Numbered from the stretch's first letter, positions 24,901 to 38,850 are shown. The stretch is 64,000 nucleotides of DNA from Phoenix dactylifera (GCF_009389715.1 NC_052407.1:8466475-8530474); one strand, 5' to 3'. Program-made: numbers and translations. The notes: generated by a model not told the origin, from the letters alone.

Positions 24901-26952
24901 GTTTGTTTGGATATGAGTAGGATCCACCGGTCTCATCTACTGCCCTTGTGAAAGCTTTGTGTGCATACAGCTGCTGGCTTATTGCCACTGTCTAGCTTTC
25001 TCTTCCTCACTTCAAGTGCAGTATAGGCAAAGAGTTCCTCTCTCCTGCACAGTGTGCACATGAGAAAACAATCAATAATCACAAAAGTTTCCCTTAGCCT
25101 TCTTGTAATTTTTCGAATTAGCAAATAACCCCCAATATCTTGTCCCTTTTGTTGCATGTGCATCTTATCAAGTTTTTGAGCAATGCCTTGATGGAGTCAT
25201 GCTGTTAACAATGAATTGACATCAAAAACCTATGAGTCTTCTCTAAAGAAAAGTTTATGTAATTATCATTCACAAATTTTTACGACGTACAACTTTCTTT
25301 TATACAGGTTTAACAAAGGGCACGATTTAAACTTTGGAACATAATTTAGCTCATTGGCAAATGAAACTAGCAAATTGAAACCATTTAAATGTGATCCCAT
25401 GAATGGCTGTCAGCTTCATAGGCTTTCCAAAATAAAGACATTTTGTAAATTGATAAATAAGTAGTGGAAACTTCAAAAAAAAAGGATTAGATTTTTGAGT
25501 TGCACTAGATGTGTATAATAATGTGAAAATGACCCTGAATATATAAGAATTTGGAAAGGGAATTTTAAGATAAAAACCTGTTCATGATCCTCTTAGAACT
25601 CCTAAAAACAAGTATTACCAAAACCCAGATATAGTTCTAAAGTGATTATTCAAATTTACATGATCTGACAACATTGACAGTTTAAGTTAGCCAGCTATTA
25701 TTCATTTGCTAAGTTCATCATTTTCCCCGACTGTAACATCTTCATCTAATTGAAGCTAGGCTTGTTGCTTCAGAATGTTCAAATAAGTTGATAATATTAA
25801 TTGCAGTAACTGAATTGACTTATCTATGGACATGGTGTTGTGCATCATGATATTATAAAAATCTTCAGTAGTTGTTGTTGTCTCATTGATTACTTATGTT
25901 CATTAGAATAATGCTTAACTCAACATTTTATAATTTTATTGTATTGCATTATGATCGATACATAAAAATATGCTTGCATGTGATATTAATTTGAGCAAAA
26001 GTGTCTCTCCGATAGGTCTTGGAGAAGGAGATTTGGATTTCAAGTGTCTGGTTAAATTTGTCGTAGAATCTTCTTCGATATTAAGTAGAAAGTATGAAAA
26101 AGTAAGCATTGTATCTAACCAACCTCTATCTACATGTTTGCCTGTCTGTCCATACATCCATCTACTCATAATTTTATGCTTAATTCATGGTTTAAAGAAT
26201 GCATGCCACTCAATTAGTAGCACAAGAAGAGAGAATTACATTTGAACATTGGCCAAAATGGAAAGAAGCCCGAGTAACCATTCCTTGATTTCTCTTATCT
26301 GCTTCCTGTGATTTTTTTTTTTTTTGTTATATCAATGACTTTACTGTCGAGGATTACAAGTATCTCAACACACTTCACGGCCATGGTTCCTCCTATAGCT
26401 TCTTGTTTTCATTTTTCTACACTGAAAAAATTCCATCTTTTCCTTTTTTTCTTTGATACAATCTTCATTAAGTCTTCGTTTCACATAATTTGGGAAATAA
26501 CTATTGCACTTGAAAGTGTACTAAATGTACTTATAGTGCAAGATGCATATATATGTATACATGCAGTCTGGATTAGTTATAGTTCTAACTGATTAATGCT
26601 GAAAAGTGAGCAAGCATCTTTTCTGAGAAATACATATTTGGTTTGAGTTTCTCATTTCATGTTTCTTGCTGAATAAACTGAGTTAAGAAAAGAAGAAATT
26701 ATTGTTGTTGTTGCTGTTAGTAGGAACCCCCTTTTTTCTGTTTATAACTGCAAATTTTCTCTCATTAATTGCAGATTATTTTTGGTCATTACTTGACTAT
26801 TTTCTTTTCTGCTGCGCACATGCATTCCAAGTCTTTGGGATTGTAAAGTTTATCTTCCCAACCTAGTTCGATGTTAGAATTTTATGTTGAATTTCTTTGA
26901 AATAGTATTCTTAAAAGGTTTTGCTGACTTCTTTTTCATAATCTTCACAGGA

Positions 26953-29900
26953 ATGGGAACAAAATTCCAGTGCAAAAGCTACCTTCCAGGATATCATCCC
27001 ATGATTGATCTTAATGAGAATGCAAAGAGTTGTTGGTCTCGGTGCTATGAAGATAATATGTTGAGTGGACATTTCTGCAATGGCTTCATGTTGAGGCCAG
27101 TGAATGAATATTCAGAATACGATAAAGAAATGCTTAAGCGGACTATGCTTGAACATGAAGCCACATTTAGGAAACAGGTAAGCATATTTACACTTCCATT
27201 TAAATTGTTCAAGACAATGATTTCGTTACCGATCTGGAAAAACATGTTCCATTTTGTTGGCATCTACCTTTCCAGTCATCCCTATTGACTAAGCAGTATG
27301 ACTTAATTGTTACATCTTATTGAATGCTTAATGATTTTGAACCCAACTGTACCATGATATGACTGAGTTTGGTAGTTCATGCTTTATTTAAGTTCCTTTC
27401 CAAGTCATGAAGCATCATAGACTCGTTTTTGAAGAAAAAAGAAAAAGAAAAAGAAAACCAAAATTAAGAGAGCATAAACCTTCAGTTTCTCTTCTTGTTT
27501 TTTTTCAGAAATATGAATTGGTTGTTTAATAGTTTGTCGTTACTGAAATTGCACTGTTATTCTTGCATTCTAGGTCTATGAATTGCATCGTCTTTATAGG
27601 ATTCAGAGGAACCTGATGGACGAGTGTCAAAAGAAAGGGTTGCACAGATACTCCATACCATCAGACACATCACAATCAACAAATACTTTTTCATCTCAAA
27701 TGCCATGTGAAGGAACCACAAAGGTATGGCAGATGTCTCACCTGCCTGTAGTGAACGCCAGTTATGACAAAGCACCTTTCGCAAGCACCGATGACACAAG
27801 GTCATCCTTAAACTTTCTGAGGGAAGGTAGCGTGCAGTCTGGTCCTATTTCATTAGAAAATGAAGTTTCTCTAAAAGATGGTGAACTTGATTCTAAGCTT
27901 CAGAAATCTCCTAGGAGAATGTTTGACCTACAACTTCCAGCTGATGTATATATTGATAGCGAAGATGCCGAAAGATCAGGAAAGAAAGATTTCGCTGATT
28001 CATCATCTAGATTTACAGTTTCGCCTAGCAGAACTTGCAGTGCAGATCCCGACAATGCTGTAAAGCTTACTTTAAGCACCGGTATGGGTCCTAATTGCAA
28101 AAAGGATAATAAGATACCAAATTCATGGGCACAAAAAGGTTTGTCAGCTCAGAGCTTGGCTGATCTGAATAAATCTATAAAAGATATATGCTTTGAGGGA
28201 GCAGCAGATTCAACTTCCAATCATTTTCTTGGCCTGAGAAACCACAGTGAAGAGAATCAAGGTCATAAGTTGTCATCAAAATCAAACACAAATTTCCTAG
28301 GCCTACGAAGTGCTCACTCTAAAGATGGGCATCGTGATGAAGGGTCTAGCTCAAGCTTCTTGCATGCAGATAAAGGGGAAATAGGACAGGAATGGCCATT
28401 CTTCAATAGTGAAAGTGGTAAGAACTTACTGACCTGTTTTGGTGATGTTAGTTGGCAAAATAATGTCTATTTAGTTTAAATGTTTTTCCCTTGATCTTAA
28501 CCTTGACTGGTCCAAACTGTTATTACTTTGGTATCTCTCTTTTTAAAAATTTCATGGATACATACATTTCCTCAGCAGGGACAATTCTCTTATTTTTGGC
28601 TCTATATATTTCATCATCAGAATTTTCTTTGAACTTAAAAGGTGATTTGATGATTTAGGCATGTAGAGCGTGGCATAGTTAATCTGTTTTCTGCAGATTG
28701 CATTTGTTTCATTTCAATCTACCCAAGATTTTCATCTCAACTGAGTACTCTGTTGAGATAACAGTTTGCATCCATATTGGGCACTTACCAATATGATATC
28801 TACAACATTTCAGCCCTTATTATTCTGGAGATATAAACAGATACGTCCCAATAGATCACTGAGTATGATATCAATATAATAGCTGGTTTTCTTAATCTTT
28901 GTTTTACAATTTTAGGTAGCATTAATCAATGGATAATAATGGTGGTTAATCTTGGTTTAACTATATTAACTTATATCTGATACCTTGATTCCTAATCAGC
29001 TGAGATCTCAAAATATCTTGATAACAGTATCATCTTTGCTTCCCAAAAAAGGATTTTGGTGTTTTCTTAATGGGTAGAGAACCAGGCGTATGTCATAAAG
29101 TTTCATTAGGTTTGCATGATATTGCTTCTAACTTCTAAGCTTGCCTTGCTTGGATTACATGGTGTTTCATCATGTCTACTATTTAGGTTTTTTTTCAAAG
29201 AAAAACATATTTTTAGATTTGTATATGTTGCCTTGTACAGTTGGATGTTTGTAATCAATAGTGGTTAGAATGGGCATCGGAGATGAACATTGTTTAATCA
29301 CTGATATTGCCTTTTGAGGCGAACTTATTGTCGATCATGTAAACAGGGACATTTGGAGTTGCTAAACTTATTCTGATGTAAAATATTATATGTTTGGAGA
29401 TAAAGTTGGCTCTGCAGTTTCCAAATGATATTAGGTTTAAACTTTGCTCTAGACAGCTATATTATTGACTGAGACAGTTATTAAAAGGATTTGGATATAG
29501 GACATTATGCGTCTTCCAGTTTAATCTTACAAAAAGCTCTTGGTGGAATTTGGTTTGTGAAACTCCTAGAACTTACAGTTGCGAAACATGATCCACTACA
29601 GAGCACCTGCAGTTGTAAGAAACTTTCAGTTTTGGTTCTCCACATGCTCTGTCCCCACTATACCTCCACATTGATGCAATGCAATATGTGAATAGAATAA
29701 GGGAGAATAACTAAAAGAATTTAAGATGCATGGAAAATCAATAGATAGTCTATATGTTTACCTACAACCTTCTCATAGCAGTATATACAAAATTTTACCA
29801 GAATAGAACTAAACCAAGTAACTCTTAATTTTGATTATAGATCTGCCAAGAGTGTTCCTGTCAGAATTAAAATTTTAAATCAATAGTCAGGCAGAGAAGT

Positions 29901-32900
29901 GTCCAAATGTAGAAAAGGCTCATCCTCAAATTATACATGAGGCTTGTGACCACTTTTTAACTTGTAAAACTTCTAAATAGGGTACACTGAACTGTCACAA
30001 ACCATCCTATTCGAGGCATACCAACCCGAAGCAGTGGGTTATTGAGTTGTTTCGGTGGTTTTGGCTTGATAAGAGGTATGAAGCAGTCCGAATTGAGCAA
30101 AATTGGCCTGTTCCACTCGTTTCGGAGCTGTTCAAGTCCCTTATCGCCTAATAGTAGAGGAGAAGTGGCAGAAGGCTATCCCGTGGCCTTCTTCTCCCTT
30201 CTCTTCTTCAGAAATAGTATTTTTAGGGTAAAATTTAGGGAAGAGGAATTTTATTGCTGATTTTGAGGCTAAATCCCTCCAAAATCAGGTATAATGCCCC
30301 TCCATTCTCCCCATTCATCTTTTTTTTCCTTTTCATGATCAAAATCAGCCAAAAATTGGGAAAATCAGGAAAAATCATGATAAAATTTTGTATTTTAGCA
30401 TGATTTCCTGATATACTGGAGATCTAAGGATGGTCTACACATTTACGAAGAAATCGTGATTTTTTGTTGATCATGTAAATTTTTATATTGAAACCACATT
30501 TTCAGATAAAAATAAAATAAATAAAATAAAAGTTTTTTTTTAAAAAAAAATGGTAGCATGATTGGGATACACATGCTACTTACTATCTTATTTTGATAGC
30601 AATTTATTTAAATTTGGTCATAGTTATGTCTACCCAAATCTGAGCCTACATTCAAATAAATTTCAAAAATAAGTAGTGATTAATGCACATCTATGGGCTG
30701 AAAAATTATATGTTGTGTCCCTGGTAGGGCTCTACTAATTTGAACTAAAATTAAATTTAGGTATTTTATAATTAAATATTAATTTATTTTTTAATTTAGT
30801 AATTTGGGTTCTCTCATAGACGGTCTTTTCAGTGGCACAACTGGTTAACCTTCTCCCCAGTGGATAATAAAAGGAAGAATCACCTAACATAGAAGAGATT
30901 GAATGACTTGGTATACATACACTACAATCTAATGCTCGAATTAAAATGCATCCAAGAGAAGGTGGAGTTGAAGTATGATGATCTACTTCATAGGGACTTT
31001 GTATATGATTATACGGATTTGATAATTACTTGGCTTGAGGGCCAATAGCAGTAGGCAGTTATTGACAAGCCAGGATTGCCTCCTTGATCGGCTAGTTTTA
31101 TAGCAAGAGAGATTAGGGTGAACACAAAGCAATGGACAGTGTGACATATGCCACACTCACACCCAGCCTAACAAACATGAAGTCAGGGGGCAGCCAATCG
31201 TTATTGCAAGGCTCTATGACCAAGACATCCTCCTATTAGATATAATAAAAAGATGCCAAGAAGAGATCACCATGATATACAGTCCGGTCAAAGAAGTAGA
31301 GCCAAGCAGGATGGTGAGCCTAGTCGAGCCACCCAATAAAATCAAGCGGGCAAGGGCATCATGGAAAGAAGCAGGTTTTAAAGTAGCAAGAAAGGAAAAG
31401 AAAAGAGAATTGCAAATCCATTGGAGAGAGTTGATAAGAAGCCTATTCACTCAAATTCTGAGACTGATAAACCCTTGGATAACTGATTGCTTGTATCACC
31501 TTTCAATATGAGCGATGATGATAATGACAGTTTGAGCGATGATGCATTTGGTGAGCAAGAAGATAGCAGTGGACATGGCGGGGATGCATATGACTCATAG
31601 CCATTTGTCTTAAACGATTTGCCAATGAGTCACAGTTCACTTATGCCACAGAATATGTACCACTATGCAAAACGTGGATCCACAACCACGAGAATATGAG
31701 ATCATATGGGCCTCTCGAGGTGGTTCAATATACAAAACTATTGCAAATGATATAGCACACGGAGTTAGGTCCTGTATGTAACTAGATCCTTATTATACAT
31801 TGGATTTTACTCTGCACATTCAGGGTCTAACCTATATGAATATCCTACGTCAGAGATATCGTATTCAAACGGCTACTACCCTGCATAGTCTCAGCCAGAT
31901 TACGAATCAAATTTCGGTGCCACGATCTTTCTTTAGATAGGATGGCTAGCCTAGTATCAGATAGAAGATTAGTATTAGGATGGCTATCTCAGATTATGGG
32001 ATGTAGGGGTAGGCACAGTATCTAGGCTGGAGTCGGGTCCAAAGATCTGACTGTGAACATGATCCTGATATTTGCAAGCAACAAACACTTCACGAGAAAC
32101 AAGATGTCGGTATATATTTTGTCGTTCAAATCAATTTGATAAATGTATTTTCAAAATTAAAAGTATGTATTGTCTATATATTATTATAATTACATTTATC
32201 AGGCAATCATATGGTCTTTCTAGACCAATATGACATAAAATAACATCAAAATATCCTTAAAATCATAATTTGAACATCAATAATATACCTTAAAGTAATC
32301 TCCAACATAAAAAATTGAAAATAAAACATGATGTAACAGTGCCGAAAGCTATGCTTTACAAGTGTTGGTATAATATGGTTCAATATCATACCATACCGGC
32401 TTTGACTGGCACGATAATTGGCATCAAAATAACAGATGCTTCTGAAATTTTAACAAACAAGCTATGAAATAGGGCAATTATGAAATAGAACATCTGGATG
32501 TTGAAGGAGCTTTTCAAAGGATACAAAATCATGGCAAACATCTCTTAAAATCATATCTGAGATCAAATCTTTTCTGTCGGCCAATTTGATATGAAAGATC
32601 TAGGTAAAGCTAATGTAATCCTAGGGATGAAGCTGTTCAAATCCCTAGAAGGGATAGCTCTCTCCCTTGCTCATTCTATTGAAAAAAAGATCGAAAAGTT
32701 TTGTTATTATGATCAAAAACCTGTATCCACTCCTTATGATCCTAGTATCCACCTCAAAATGAACTTAGGTGAACCTATTGATCAAGTTAGATACTCTCAG
32801 ATCATTGGATCTTTCTTGTATGTGACAAATAAGACAAGACTCGATATTGCCTATGCTATAGGGAGAACAAGCAGATACACCCAAAATCTCAATCAATTCT

Positions 32901-35900
32901 GGAGTGCTCTAGAAAGAGTATTCCGATATCTTAAGGGAACCCTAAATCTTTTTTTGTTTACACTGGATACCATAAGGTGGTTGAGGTCTATAATGATGCA
33001 AACTGGATTGTACCGTGGAGATGATCTTGCCATTAACCTGCACAAAAGGGTGAATTTCATTTTTAAGACAGTGTCTTCACATGCCTCAATCCGCGCCTTC
33101 ATTTTCATTTATTCTTTAATATTTGTCTTATTATTTAGATCTCGGCATTAACCTACATAAAGGAGCGAATTTCATTTTTAAGGCAGTGTCTTCACACGCC
33201 TTGATCCAGGCACACCTTCATTTTCATTTATTCTTTATATTTTTTTTCTTATTATTTATTTTTGAAGTCACTATTTTTGCAATATTGGCAATTTCTATGA
33301 ACCACACTCTTTGGTGTTGAAATATGTATTTCAAAAGTTTCTTGGTACTTTCAAGAATACTTTTAGCTCTTCAATTTGAAATGTGGGTTCTATTCCACTT
33401 CAGCTTCCCTTCAACCAGCTGAGGCATTCTTTTTTGTGGATGATGTATTCATGGAATCTTGTGCAGGTAACAGGCAAGGTCCTTAAAGTATATCATATCT
33501 TTTAATGGTAGTAGAGTAATTTTGCACCTTCATATTTAGAGGAGTAAGAAGTGGCACAAGTTTCATGGTTTACACCCTTGGGAAGAAGCACAATAGAAGT
33601 GCACATGTTACTCTTGTTAGGGTGAAAGTGAAATTGTACATCTGATCTTTATGCTTCTGTTGAAGAAAAAAACTTGCATCATGATAGTTCTGTTCAAAGT
33701 CACATGGCCATGCTATTGGGAATAGGTGAAATGGGCTCTAACTATAAGCCACGTTTATTAATAGTCTCTGTTGAGTCAATGTTCTGAATGTGTTTGCTGG
33801 CAATCAGATTGTTGGATGTCACCCCTCTGCAACTTTCTCTTGTTTAAAACATGTCAGTGTACCTTGAAGCTGGATGCACTTTAGGCTTCATAGTGGAGAT
33901 TGTAAATTAGCTAACTTCTTTCTTCTTTGTGACGTGGCATTTGGCAAGAAAGTATTAGTACTTTGGCATGCTTGGTAAATAGCCATATGTTATTAGTCGT
34001 ATCCTGTTTCCTGTTCTCATCAATTCATAAAGTAGGTCCGCCTGCTGAATTCCCACCTTGGATATTATATGGGATATTCAATTGTGAAATGATGGAAAAT
34101 ATCCAGGGGAAGGAAATTTTCCATTGTAGAATGAACAAATGATTGGATCTCTTTCTTGCTGTTCTATGTAAAGCACAGTTAAATAGACTGATATGCTTGT
34201 AAACTCAGCGTGCACCTAGAAGTAACTTATGAATCTCGAGGAAAAAGCTAGCCTTAGATATTTTCTCTTGAATAAGCAGTTGGTCCATTTGTTGATGGTG
34301 TCATGGTTCTGTCATTTAAGGAATGCAATGATATTGGATTGGATAATTTACTTCGGGAGAAAGAGAACAATTATGTAAACCCAGTTTTGGTTTTCTGATT
34401 CTCTATTTGCATGGTGATCTTCCTTAAGTTTTTTGTTCTGCAATTATTTTTTATAAATTTAATTCAATTAAGAAAGGAATGTATGTGTTTTTCTTTAACA
34501 CGTTGAAACTTAGCATTTTTTTTAAATGTTCATTATGGCTTTACTTTCCTCTAAGAATTGTCTTAATGCAGGGGATCTGTGGACAAGTTGGCCATTGCTG
34601 TATTTATATGTAAATTGTGTTCAAAGTGGTAGAGCAATTTCTTTTAAAGTGTTTTGATTGAAACATTCCTGGATAAGAATGGAATGTGCCTTGGTCAATA
34701 TTGATAGGTTTATTAATTTACCCTTAAAAAAAAAAGCTAGTGCTTGTAGTGTAAGCCTAAAAGTTTATCAGAACCATGTCTTGGTGGTTTGAATCTGTTG
34801 ATCCTCAATTGAGAATGTCTTCCTTTTCAGTTGGAATCTACCTGATTTAAAATGATGGTAGAGATGGTTCTGGAGAGTGTTCCCACTTTTCAGATAGCTT
34901 TTATAAGCATCAACCAAGATCAACAGTATTGTCATGAATCTGCCCATGTTGGTCCTTCATGCTCCCCTGTAATTTGCGTCAGTCAAGTACTACCTAATAT
35001 GGAAACTGCCTGTGGTAGGTTCACATGGAGGGCAGGGTGGATTTGTTACCAACTGGTACCTGGATACACAACTAATAAATTGTTAATATATTGTGACTTA
35101 CTGTTAAGTTTTTTACTTTTTGAAGTTCTTGATCATGAAGACAGCTGAAAAAGGATGGTAAGCTGCTGCACTGATTTGTGTCTTGTATTAGGCCAGATAT
35201 AGTATTTTGAACTGTAATTGTTCTACTTGCTGGACAATTTTAGCTGTCAAATAATTTTTCAGTTATTGTTGCAAAACTGCTGTGAGGATTAGTGTCCTGT
35301 AGCTTGACATTCACTTCTGCTAGGCACTTAGCATTTGCTTAGTGCACATGGTTCTCCTTTTTTAATGTTAAGTCTAGCACATAAGTAAACTCTTGTCTTT
35401 AATTTTCTTATCTGTTGATACTTTGTACTATATATCTGATTTTTTATCTTTTTTCTGAGATCAATTCACAGGGCAAAGCAGGAGCAGCTTGAGTTTATTC
35501 GGTCCAGGTCTCTGCGATGATAAATTCCCCGTGTCATCTGAAACCGTACAACCAATGCTTAAGAATTCACATGGAATTGCTTTATCACATCAAAATAAAA
35601 CACGGACATGGTTCAGACAAAAGCCAACTTATGGGATTGAAACCTCTGGAAGCAGTACCCATCTTGCCACCTCAAATAATTCAGCAGTGGCAGCAGCTCC
35701 TTCAATTCCTGCTTCATTCTCAATTCTTCCTCAGATGAACTCCTCAAGTAGTGCATCTTCATTGGTTTCATCTTGGACAAAGCCCGTGAACAGCATAAGC
35801 CACATTCCAGTGGCAGTTCAAGCACTTCCATGCTTTAACAGCTCTGCAACTCTGAGTACACGGAACAGGATTTCCAATGTAGCTGCTCAGAACATAGGAA

Positions 35901-37594
35901 CCGATCCTGACAAATGGCAAACCAGTAGGGATTCACGCCAACGAGCTGGAATTGAGGCACCTTCTTATCTAAATGGATCATTTGCAGGTTTTTGTCTGGA
36001 TTCGGAACCTGCACCATATTTACAGCTCCCATCAGTCACCTTTGGTAAACGAAACCACAATGATACTGGTGACAGTTCAGCTTATGGAAACTCCATAGGT
36101 CATGAAGCCCAAAAGTGTTTTAAGAGTTTGCAGGGCACTGATGTGAAGTCTCTACACAATGTAAATCTGAACCAAGCACTTCCAAATGGAATTGAAAATG
36201 ATCTTACTGTCCAACAGCATACAGTACTTTGTGATCTAGAGCAGAAATTTGAGGAGTCCTCGAGAGAGAGATCTTGGCTCAGAAAGAAACCAGCTTATAA
36301 TGACTCTATTGACTTGAAAAAACATGCATCTCAGATGGAGTTGGGCTTCGTGCATGGTCATTCTCAGCTGATGTCCAGTTTCAATATTGTTACTCCAGAA
36401 TCTGAGAGGAAACAAGATAAGGAGACTGGTCTACCTCTTTGTAATCCTCAGGGTTTTACATCAGCTTTGCAGGTCAAGGAGATCAGAATGCAGAGGAATG
36501 AGATTGAAAAAGACATATATTGCGCTGACTTGACCTGTGACATGAAGGAGCGCAGCTCTGAGAAGGCAATGTCTGTAGGGAGTTTGATCACTGAAAAGGG
36601 GGCTGAAAACATCAGTAAAAAATTTAGGAACATTATCGATCTAAATGCTGAAGTAACAAGTATGGATGACCCAAGGCTATCAGAGTTTTCACCCAAAAGT
36701 GAGGTGGCTGTTCCATCGTCACTCCCAGTATCAAGGGTTTCTGCAAAAGATGCTACTGAGATGAATTTAGAAGTAAGAATTTCTCAGGCAGAGGTGAATA
36801 TAATGCCTCATCAAGAATATATGCCATCAAGCAAAACAGATGGTTCACAAGAAACAGAATGCTCTCATGACACCCTTGCGAGAGAGGCAGCAGAGAATAT
36901 TGTTGCTATGTCGGTGGATGTGCAAACACATTTAGAGGAAATCACATGGGATGGATTGGCTCCAGCTCAGTGGAATACCTTGTTTTGGTTTGCAGAGGTT
37001 GCTTCATCCAATGCAGACAACACAGGAGTTCCAAAGAGTGGTGGAGATTGTGGATCTGAATCTTCAGATGATGATGGATTGGATTTCTTTGAGGCTATGA
37101 CACTGAAGCTCGAGGAAATAAAGGTCGATGACCGCTGCTGCCAGCCAAAGGAGTTTGAGAATAAAAAAGATGAACCGGGTGCTGCTTCTCTGCTTCTAAT
37201 GAGGCCTCGGAGAGGCCAGGGAAGGAGGCGGCGACAGAGAAGGGACTTCCAGAAAGATGTTCTGCCAGGCCTTGCATCACTGTCAAGGCACGAAGTAACA
37301 GAAGATCTTCAAACTATTGGAGGACTGATGAAAGCATCAGGCAAGACTTGGCAGACAGGCTTAACAAAACGGAACACAGGCCGGAATGGGCTTCATTTCC
37401 AAGCAAAGGGAAGGAGGCAGCCTAGAAGTTTAGCTGTGACTGTATCAGAGACTCGGATAACTACCCCGCCGGTGCATCCCATTAGTACTGATCTAGAAGT
37501 TGATGGGAGGAATATGATAGGGTGGGGAAGGACAACAAGGCGGTGCCGTAGACTGAGATGTCCACCTGGTAATGTCTCTGCTCCTCTAACTTAA
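26953..37594 (+). CDS. DUF863 family protein (plant-specific, 1063 aa, 3 coding exons)
   Basis: A large plant-specific protein of unknown biochemical role; Arabidopsis relatives (At1g13940, At1g26620, At1g69360) carry only domain-based names. Coding exons: 26953-27177, 27574-28417, 35472-37594; junctions keep frame (3192 nt). The N-terminus MGTKFQCKSYLPGYHP, then FRKQVYELHRLYRIQRNLMD (about 72-91), is the conserved head with a short predicted helix. The middle is Ser/Asn-rich and probably disordered. The C-terminus has WDGLAPAQWNTLFWFAEVAS, an acidic patch, DDDGLDFFEAMTLKLEEIKV, a very basic stretch (RPRRGQGRRRRQRRDF, from about 934) that could be a nuclear signal, and GWGRTTRRCRRLRCP (about 1038-1052), the family signature. 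The start follows a splice acceptor by two bases, with long leader introns upstream. The second coding intron is 7.05 kb and repeat-filled. Nuclear action is inference. Confidence 0.93.
30860..31640 (+). mobile_element. hAT transposase C-terminal remnant
   Basis: 30868-31045 translates, with one stop, to KRKNHLT, then KRLNDLVYIHYNLML, then ELKCIQEKVELKYDDLL. This is the tail of the hAT dimerisation region, where plant hAT transposases read roughly 'KKRNRLxxxRLNDLVYVxYNLRL'. Downstream an acidic Ser/Asp/Gly-rich stretch (MSDDDNDSLSDDAFGEQED, about 31508-31565) resembles the low-complexity end of such proteins. The catalytic region is absent and there are several stops. Related dispersed sequence with ggtat/atacc words lies nearby at 30000-30100 and 32350-32420, possibly from the same element. 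Confidence 0.6.
32480..33022 (+). mobile_element. Copia retrotransposon fragment (C-terminal reverse transcriptase / connection)
   Basis: One frame from 32591 reads MKDLGKANVILGMKLFKS, GIALSLAHSIEKKIEKFCYY, KPVSTPYDPSIHLKMN, QVRYSQIIGSFLYVTNKTRL, DIAYAIGRTSRYTQN, ALERVFRYLKGT. These are the hallmark phrases following the reverse transcriptase of plant Copia elements. Slightly upstream (about 32540) in another frame, IISEIKSFLSANF precedes it as expected. Gag, protease, integrase, the catalytic YxDD segment and LTRs are missing. It is an intronic fossil, in sense with the host gene. Confidence 0.85.
33023..33260 (+). repeat. 115-bp tandem duplication
   Basis: gatcttgccattaacctgca at 33023 and gatctcggcattaacctaca at 33138 start two copies of a unit containing gaatttcatttttaag, cagtgtcttcaca and ttcattttcatttattcttt. 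The copies differ at about 10-15 sites, so the duplication is not recent. Confidence 0.85.
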
Positions 37595-37768
37595 AGCTTA
37601 AGTTTCATAATCATGGTAACAATTTTATAAGGAAATGTGGAATAGGAATTTTATGTGGATTCAATTGAGAGGTAACCACAGTCATGAAATGCTTCCGTAC
37701 ATGTTCTCTTGGTCCTAATTTGGGCTTTTATTACTGCTTTTGAGTCAAAAACAGCTTGTACATTTTAC

Positions 37769-37774
37769 AATAAA
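37769..37774 (+). terminator. Possible poly(A) signal of the DUF863 gene
   Basis: AATAAA lies 175 nt after the stop codon, preceded by a TTGTA-rich stretch (cagcttgtacattttac). The actual cleavage site is not visible. Confidence 0.45.
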
Positions 37775-38850
37775 TACTGCATTGTTTGGTGAAACGGAGG
37801 GCAGACTATTATGTTTGAAGCTTACAAGAACAAGTAATTATGAGACTTGCAGTTTAAGAGGATCTCATAAAACAAATATTTGACCCATTTTAGTGGGGCT
37901 TTAGGATATGATCAGACTGAACTTAGCAAAGTCTCAGTAAGATAACCCTCTGGGAGATTTTCTTCTTTTTGCCTCTGTTTCGTTTGCTTGTGGCTTATTC
38001 TTGCAATACTTCTTACAAGCTTATCGAATTGACCCGGGATTGTGGTTTGTAGATGCCAAACCCTTTTGGTACAAAAGGAGTTTATTTATCTTTTATCTTT
38101 GTTCTCGAGTGTCCTTCTGTTTGTGCTCCCAATCTCGTTTCTTATACTTTTCAGTTTTTTAAGACATGGAGGAGGCTATCCAAATCTGAACCTGGGACAT
38201 CTTCCCATTACGTGAAGCAAGGAGAAGGGTGCCAAGATCGAAGTAACATTGGCTTCCTATTACGTATTAGGGTAGTCCTATGGGGCATTTGTGTCCTGCC
38301 ATGGTGTGGGAGATTGGTATTATTGGCAAGAATCGGCACCATGCATGAGGTGGTTGAATTAGTTGCCAAGCCAGCAGCAGATTAGCATGGATAACTTTGT
38401 CTTGTTTGTAATTTTCGCATACTTTTCTTTCTTTTGGACTGCTTTTGGATGCTGAACAGCTAAGTAAGAAGTGAATAGCTAATCAGCATGTAAAATTGTC
38501 TCCTACTTGGCTGACATTGACATTCCTGGGGTTAGTAGGATAACTTGATGACGATTAACTTTATTTCACCCTTTCTCATGAGATAAAGTTATCGAGGTTA
38601 TGGATTTTCACCCTTTCATGGAATATTAATGCAAAGGTCATGATCTCCAAGCCAGTTTTCCTTGGGGCTTGCTTGCCCTCTCTAGTAAGAGGGGGAAAGT
38701 CCCTTCTGAAACAAAACCAAACATGGTTTTGTTATATATAACCAACAAAAAGTGATAAAATATAGAAAGAAAGAAAAGAGATCGATCATTGTTTATCTCT
38801 GAGGATCCTTTTTATCATCTCTCTGGTAATTTTTACAGTATGCGACTTTC
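37775..38850. other. Spacer between convergent DUF863 and PPR genes
   Basis: About 1.1 kb containing the 3' ends of both genes, which face each other. Nothing else is supported. The 110-aa frame at 38053-38385 has no family match or codon signature. Confidence 0.5.

Larger units (their letters stand above)
20600..26952 (+). other. 5' leader region and leader introns of the DUF863 gene
   Basis: Upstream of the first coding exon lies about 6.3 kb without another gene. 20600-21340 is GC- and CT-rich, with a (CT)n/(GCTCTC)n tract at 20959-21018, and looks like a first non-coding exon. A donor is possible at 21341 (ttgcggtaaat). A second non-coding exon is plausible at 22202-22471, between tttttag and ggtaatc; it contains short upstream reading frames. 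A splice acceptor (cttcacag) sits two bases before the ATG at 26953. The transcript start is unknown. The intron sequence includes an Au-type SINE. Confidence 0.4.
28418..35471 (+). other. 7.05-kb coding intron of the DUF863 gene
   Basis: A phase-1 intron running from gtaaga (28418) to ttcacag (35471). It holds a hAT transposase tail (about 30860-31640), a Copia reverse-transcriptase fragment (32480-33020) and a 115-bp tandem duplication (33023-33260). The remainder is AT-rich with no supported exon. Short frames at 34852-35148 and 29491-29691 have no family match. Confidence 0.7.

Noticed and set aside
38053-38385. 110-codon frame between DUF863 and PPR
   Set aside because: No similarity to any family, and it lies in the shared 3' region of two convergent genes.
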